Source: Clostridiaceae bacterium
Lineage (GTDB): Bacteria; Bacillota_A; Clostridia; Clostridiales; Clostridiaceae
Assembly (NCBI GenBank): GCA_029256485.1
Contig: JAQSXU010000069.1
Coordinates: forward strand, 1 to 17,601
Length of the DNA: 17,601 nucleotides
Reading direction: 5' to 3'
Shown: positions 14,725 through 17,601 of the stretch, piece by piece
How positions within the stretch are numbered: the first letter of the stretch is position 1
Layout: each line of letters opens with the position of its first letter
Notes under the pieces: model-generated
Databases searched by the model: none
What the model saw: only the letters and a program-made list of their open reading frames with translations
What the model was told of the DNA's origin: nothing
Made by a program: the position numbers and the translations under genes

Positions 14725-15441
14725 ATGTTGAATAAGACAAGAATTGAATGGTGTGAATTAAGTTGGAATCCAACTACAGGATGTACTAAGGTGTCGGATG
14801 GATGCCTTAATTGTTATGCTTGTAGAATGGCTAAAAGACTACAGGCTATGAGGAATAAAAGATATATAAATGGATTTCAAGTTACTGTACATAAAGACTT
14901 ATTTCAAGTACCTTTAAATGTGAAAAAACCAAGTATTATATTTGTCAATTCTATGTCTGACTTATTTCATGAGGAGATAGAAGATTCAATAATAATAGAA
15001 TTATTTGAAGTAATGAGAAAAGCTAAGTGGCATATATTTCAGGTATTAACTAAGAGAGCAGAACGTTTATTAAGTATGAGCAATGCTGGACTTATAGATT
15101 GGCCGGATAATGTATGGATGGGGGTTACAGTAGAAAATGACAAAAATATTGATCGCATAGAATGTTTAAGGAATACAGGGGCTAAAATTAAGTTTTTATC
15201 TTGCGAACCTTTATTGGGAAGTTTAGGAGATATAAATCTAACGAATATTCATTGGGTTATTGTTGGAGGTGAATCGGGGCCTAAAGCAAGAACTATGGAA
15301 AAGGTTTGGGTTGATGAAATTAAAGAAAAATGTGCGGAATCTAAAGTTCCATTTTTCTTTAAGCAATGGGGAGGGATAAATAAGAAGAAGAATGGTAGAG
15401 TTTTAGATGGAAAATTTTATAATGACATGCCTAAACATTAG
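14725..15441 (+). CDS. Three-Cys-motif protein, phage Gp37/Gp68 (DUF5131) family
   Basis: A 238-residue protein with the family's N-terminus: IEWCELSWNPTTGC at 7-20, then C27, C30 and the extra C33 in DGCLNCYAC. The following segments are also typical: FVNSMSDLFHEEI (73-85), VLTKRAERLL, WMGVTVEN, KFLSCEPLLGSL, WVIVGGESG, ending FFFKQWGG. The cysteine cluster and repeated beta-alpha pattern suggest an iron-sulfur TIM-barrel enzyme related to radical-SAM photoproduct lyases, but the spacing (C-x6-C-x2-C) differs from the classical one and the function is unproven. It follows TcmP by 18 bases in the same transcript; the two families commonly occur together, so they probably act as one system. 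Confidence 0.88.
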   Translation: MLNKTRIEWCELSWNPTTGCTKVSDGCLNCYACRMAKRLQAMRNKRYINGFQVTVHKDLFQVPLNVKKPSIIFVNSMSDLFHEEIEDSIIIELFEVMRKAKWHIFQVLTKRAERLLSMSNAGLIDWPDNVWMGVTVENDKNIDRIECLRNTGAKIKFLSCEPLLGSLGDINLTNIHWVIVGGESGPKARTMEKVWVDEIKEKCAESKVPFFFKQWGGINKKKNGRVLDGKFYNDMPKH

Positions 15442-15510
15442 AAATATAAAGGTGATAGAAATATTAAGTTAAAAAAATATGTACTATTTAGAGTATGGAA
15501 GAAGTAACTT

Positions 15511-15600
15511 ATGGGTAAAAGCACAGTACGTGGAAATCTAGATATGAAAATATTATTAGGTACAATAGCAATGATAATCGAGAGAAGAGCGAATGTATAA
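15511..15600 (+). CDS. Possible 29-residue peptide
   Basis: An ATG after GGAAGAAG opens 29 codons (MGKSTVRGNLDMKILLGTIA...). The middle is hydrophobic enough for a short membrane helix. It lies in the 212-base gap after the three-Cys gene. No family; weak support. Confidence 0.3.
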   Translation: MGKSTVRGNLDMKILLGTIAMIIERRANV

Positions 15601-15653
15601 CTTTTGATGGAAAGAAGATATGAATTAATAATTTAATAGCGGAGTGATAATCA

Positions 15654-15830
15654 GTGATAGGAGTTTTGCAAAGTGATTATGATAGAAAAACTGGTAAGTT
15701 AATAAAAGAAGAAATAGTCGAAATATTAGATATGACTATAGATGAATATTACGCCCCTTTAGTAGAAATTCTAGGAAAAGATTTATTAAAGAAATTAGAT
15801 AATGAAAATACAAATAAAAGCAATTGTTAA
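15654..15830 (+). CDS. Hypothetical small protein, 58 residues
   Basis: A GTG start with GGAG at 15641-15644 opens 58 codons: MIGVLQSDYDRKTGKLIKEE... The protein is soluble, charged and probably helical, with EYYAPLVEILGKDLL in the middle. No family is recognised. It is the last gene before attR, downstream of the TcmP and three-Cys genes without an obvious terminator between, so it may be a small part of the same cargo operon. Confidence 0.5.
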   Translation: MIGVLQSDYDRKTGKLIKEEIVEILDMTIDEYYAPLVEILGKDLLKKLDNENTNKSNC

Positions 15831-15885
15831 AAACATATTTAGGCAGAATAAGAAAATGTTATACTGGTTAATGCTTAGAAATGAT

Positions 15886-15917
15886 AAAGAGGGCAATTTG
15901 ATTTTACCCTCTTTTTT
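15886..15917 (+). terminator. Intrinsic terminator at the right end of the element
   Basis: AAAGAGGG (15886-15893) pairs with CCCTCTTT (15907-15914), and the T run extends to 15917. It ends the cargo transcript and lies directly against the right arm-like site, mirroring the left end, where the arm-like copy lies in a terminator loop. Confidence 0.75.
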
Positions 15918-15932
15918 GCCCCTTATAGAATA
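15915..15932 (+). repeat. Putative integrase arm-type site, right
   Basis: TTTGCCCCTTATAGAATA matches the left copy at 447-460 (13 of 14) and, over its last 15 bases, exactly matches the inverted copy at 1673-1687 in the int promoter. It lies about 97 bases from attR. The stretch 15933-16028 is AT-rich and holds no gene. Confidence 0.5.
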
Positions 15933-16028
15933 AAATGATTTAAAATTTAATAATGTGTTATAAAATATAAATATAGTAAATAAGCTATTTTTAAATGAAT
16001 ATTATAGTATATAAAGTAAGATTTCTCG

Positions 16029-16050
16029 TCCCAGAAGGTTGGGATGAATA
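16029..16050 (+). repeat. Putative attR (right copy of 22-nt repeat; displaced yebC end)
   Basis: The sequence matches attL at 21 of 22 positions. Read in the yebC frame it gives PEGWDE and then TAG, though the bases before it do not continue as YebC. It is therefore either the host's original 3' end, displaced by insertion, or its copy brought by the element. Confidence 0.85.
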
Positions 16051-16114
16051 GCAGGCTGAAGGGTACTGGAAAAGTATAAAAATCGCTGAATTAAGGTATA
16101 CTTATTTAAATATT

Positions 16115-16170
16115 AACACTTTCAATATCGATATACATAGTTAATTGGTATTGGAAGTGTTATTTTGTTA
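16115..16170 (+). terminator. Strong terminator after attR, probably the original yebC terminator
   Basis: A 15-bp stem with two G-U pairs (16115-16129 with 16147-16161) is followed by a T-rich run (TTATTTTGTT). It lies 65 bases after the displaced yebC stop, where the host gene's own terminator is expected. The rest of 16051-16295 shows no supportable gene. Confidence 0.7.
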
Positions 16171-16295
16171 CTTGTAGATTTATTAAAACAGCAATAAAAA
16201 AGAAGTTGTTCAGAAGAAAGGATCTTTTTGAATAAAGGATTAGTGAAAATTATGGATAATGAAATCGTAATAGGGACATTATCTTAATATATATT

Positions 16296-17601
16296 TTAAG
16301 ATATATATTCTAATAATCTTTTTCCTGTAAAAGATGAAGAACATTTTGTAATGCCACTAGGATATCCTATATATACAAGTTTTCCTCCATTAAAGCCGCC
16401 TAGTGGACCTAAATCAATAATCCAGTCAGCTTTGCACATTATGCTTAAATTATGTTCTAAAATTATAACTGTTTTTCCTTTATTAATTAATTTATTAAAT
16501 AACTTTATCAAATTTTTTATATCGGACTCATGCAAGCCTGTGCTTGGTTCATCTAATATGTAAATTTCACCAGCATTATTTAAAAGAGTTACAGCAATTT
16601 TTAATCTTTGAAGTTCTCCACCTGACATTGTGTCAAGAGATTGACCGAGTTTAATATACCCTAGATTTACTTCAGAAATAGTATACAATATTTTATTTAG
16701 CTCTTTGTCAATAAAGACTGCCAAAGCTTCATTAACAGAGAGGTTAAGGATATCACTTATTGTATATGAATTGTACTTATAATTTAATATTTCTTGTTTG
16801 TATCTTGTTCCATCACATAATTCGCAAGTTTCTTCAACATCATCCATAAAAGCTAAATCTGTTTTTATTATACCTTTTCCCTTACACAAAGGACATGCGC
16901 CTTCTCCAATAAAGCTGAATAGTGAAGGTGATTTACTATTTGCTTTACCAAAGATGGCTCTAATTTTATCAAAAAAGCCCATATATGTTGCGAGTATTGA
17001 GCGAGAAGAGGTATGGACTCTTTTTTGGTCTAAGAGTATACTGTTTGGATACTTGTTAAGGAAAAGACGTGTAATCAATGTACTTTTACCTGAACCCGCT
17101 ACTCCAGTTACAACTGTTAAGGCATTCCTAGGTATTTTTATAGAAATATTTTTCAAATTAAACATATTTGCATTATTAAGCTCATAGAATTCGTGAAACT
17201 CCTTATTTTCTGTAATTATTTCATGTTTATTAGATAAAGCATTTCCAGTGGTAGTATCACTATTTAAGAGCTGCTTATATGTACCTTCAAAAGTAATTTC
17301 TCCACCTTTAATTCCTGATTCAGGCCCCATGTCAATAATGTGGTCTGCTATATTTATTACATCAGGATCATGTTCCACAATTATAACTGTATTTCCTTTT
17401 TCTTTAAGCCCTTTGAATATCTTATTTATACCAGTTATATCATGAGGATGTAATCCAATGCTAGGTTCATCGAATATATAGAGAACATCACTCAGACTGC
17501 TGTTTAAATGTTTTGACATTTTAATTCGTTGAGATTCACCACCAGATAAAGTATTAGTTGTACGATTCAATGTAAGATAATTTAATCCCACTTCTTCTAA
17601 T
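16296..17601 (-). CDS. UvrA-like ABC protein, C-terminal part (partial)
   Basis: The gene enters from the right edge in frame; about 434 residues are visible. Counting from the first Met (17591): ABC signature LSGGESQRIKMSKH (15-28) and Walker B LYIFDEPSIGLHPHD (37-51) of the first nucleotide-binding domain; Walker A GVAGSGKST (163-171); a C-x2-C-x19-C-x2-C zinc module with C233, C236, C256, C259; a second signature TMSGGELQRLK (321-331) and Walker B YILDEPSTGLHESD (344-357). The part between Walker A and the zinc module departs from classical UvrA (DQKRVHTSSRS where DQxPIGRTPRS is usual). It is thus probably a short paralogue of the UvrA2 / drug-resistance type rather than the main repair protein. 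Chromosomal, outside the element. Confidence 0.88.
   Translation of the reverse strand, partial: LEEVGLNYLTLNRTTNTLSGGESQRIKMSKHLNSSLSDVLYIFDEPSIGLHPHDITGINKIFKGLKEKGNTVIIVEHDPDVINIADHIIDMGPESGIKGGEITFEGTYKQLLNSDTTTGNALSNKHEIITENKEFHEFYELNNANMFNLKNISIKIPRNALTVVTGVAGSGKSTLITRLFLNKYPNSILLDQKRVHTSSRSILATYMGFFDKIRAIFGKANSKSPSLFSFIGEGACPLCKGKGIIKTDLAFMDDVEETCELCDGTRYKQEILNYKYNSYTISDILNLSVNEALAVFIDKELNKILYTISEVNLGYIKLGQSLDTMSGGELQRLKIAVTLLNNAGEIYILDEPSTGLHESDIKNLIKLFNKLINKGKTVIILEHNLSIMCKADWIIDLGPLGGFNGGKLVYIGYPSGITKCSSSFTGKRLLEYIS

Larger units (their letters stand above)
342..16050. mobile_element. Integrated satellite- or prophage-like element in the yebC 3' end
   Basis: The limits are two direct copies of a 22-nt sequence, at 342-363 and 16029-16050, with one mismatch. 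A tyrosine integrase gene lies just inside the left copy. Content in order: integrase, divergent repressor and Cro, excisionase-like protein, primase-helicase, origin, SSB-like protein, resolvase, tail-tip protein, sigma factors and a cargo block. No terminase, portal, capsid, lysis or conjugation gene is recognisable. At about 15.7 kb the size and module order resemble phage-inducible chromosomal islands. Calling it a satellite is inference; a prophage with its structural block deleted is the alternative. Confidence 0.85.

Noticed and set aside
342..16050. Complete prophage
   Set aside because: No terminase, portal, capsid, tape measure, holin or endolysin gene could be found on either strand.
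342..16050. Integrative conjugative element
   Set aside because: No relaxase, coupling protein or type IV secretion gene is present, although a Tn916-like integrase and excisionase-like proteins are.
16205..16288. Short ORF after the host terminator
   Set aside because: Only about 19 codons from a TTG, with no recognisable product; treated as intergenic.
16796..17445. Plus-strand ORFs within the UvrA-like gene
   Set aside because: They are antisense to clear Walker, signature and zinc motifs and lack ribosome sites.
1..17601. CRISPR array
   Set aside because: No regularly spaced repeats with unique spacers. The GGTTGTG and CTGACnAAnTGGAA repeats are too short and irregular, and fit an origin and operators.
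1..17601. tRNA or rRNA genes, including a tRNA as attachment site
   Set aside because: No cloverleaf or rRNA stretch was seen at the ends or inside; the attachment repeat is protein-coding.
16296..17601. UvrA-like protein as element cargo
   Set aside because: It lies outside attR and beyond the presumed host terminator, so it belongs to the chromosome flank.

Overview
The window is AT-rich DNA with strong AGGAGG-type ribosome sites, many short compact genes and a clostridial-looking YebC. It most likely comes from a Clostridium or a close Firmicutes relative; I do not claim a species.

Layout. The left edge is the 3' half of the chromosomal gene yebC. The right edge is the C-terminal half of a UvrA-like ABC protein on the minus strand. 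Between them lies an integrated element of about 15.7 kb (342-16050). It is bounded by a 22-nt direct repeat with 21 matches: one copy is the last codons of yebC, the other is a displaced PEGWDE-stop sequence followed by a strong terminator that probably belonged to yebC originally.

Inside the element, left to right: a tyrosine integrase and an XRE repressor (minus strand); a divergent control region with three CTGACnAAnTGGAA operator repeats; a Cro-like regulator; an excisionase-like wHTH protein; a primase-helicase of the VapE/virulence-associated E type; a probable replication origin with eight GGTTGTG repeats; a run of small unknown genes with a DUF2815-type single-strand DNA-binding protein; a second excisionase-like protein; a serine resolvase preceded by a res-like site; a noncoding region with dyads, an extended -10 promoter and a terminator-like leader; two tiny phage-type genes; an unknown 279-aa protein; one phage tail-tip (prophage endopeptidase tail / minor structural) protein; a sigma factor; a region-4-like regulator; a terminator. 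A separately promoted cargo block follows, with TcmP, the three-Cys (Gp37/Gp68) protein and small ORFs, next to attR.

Reading. The element has integration, lysogeny control, replication, resolution and transcription control, but no terminase, portal, capsid, tape-measure, holin or lysin gene, and no relaxase. Every main gene looks intact. That fits a phage-satellite (PICI-like) element better than a full prophage or an ICE. Its lone tail-tip gene, its two sigma-like proteins and its TcmP/three-Cys cargo are the unusual points. A prophage that lost its structural block cleanly remains the main alternative.
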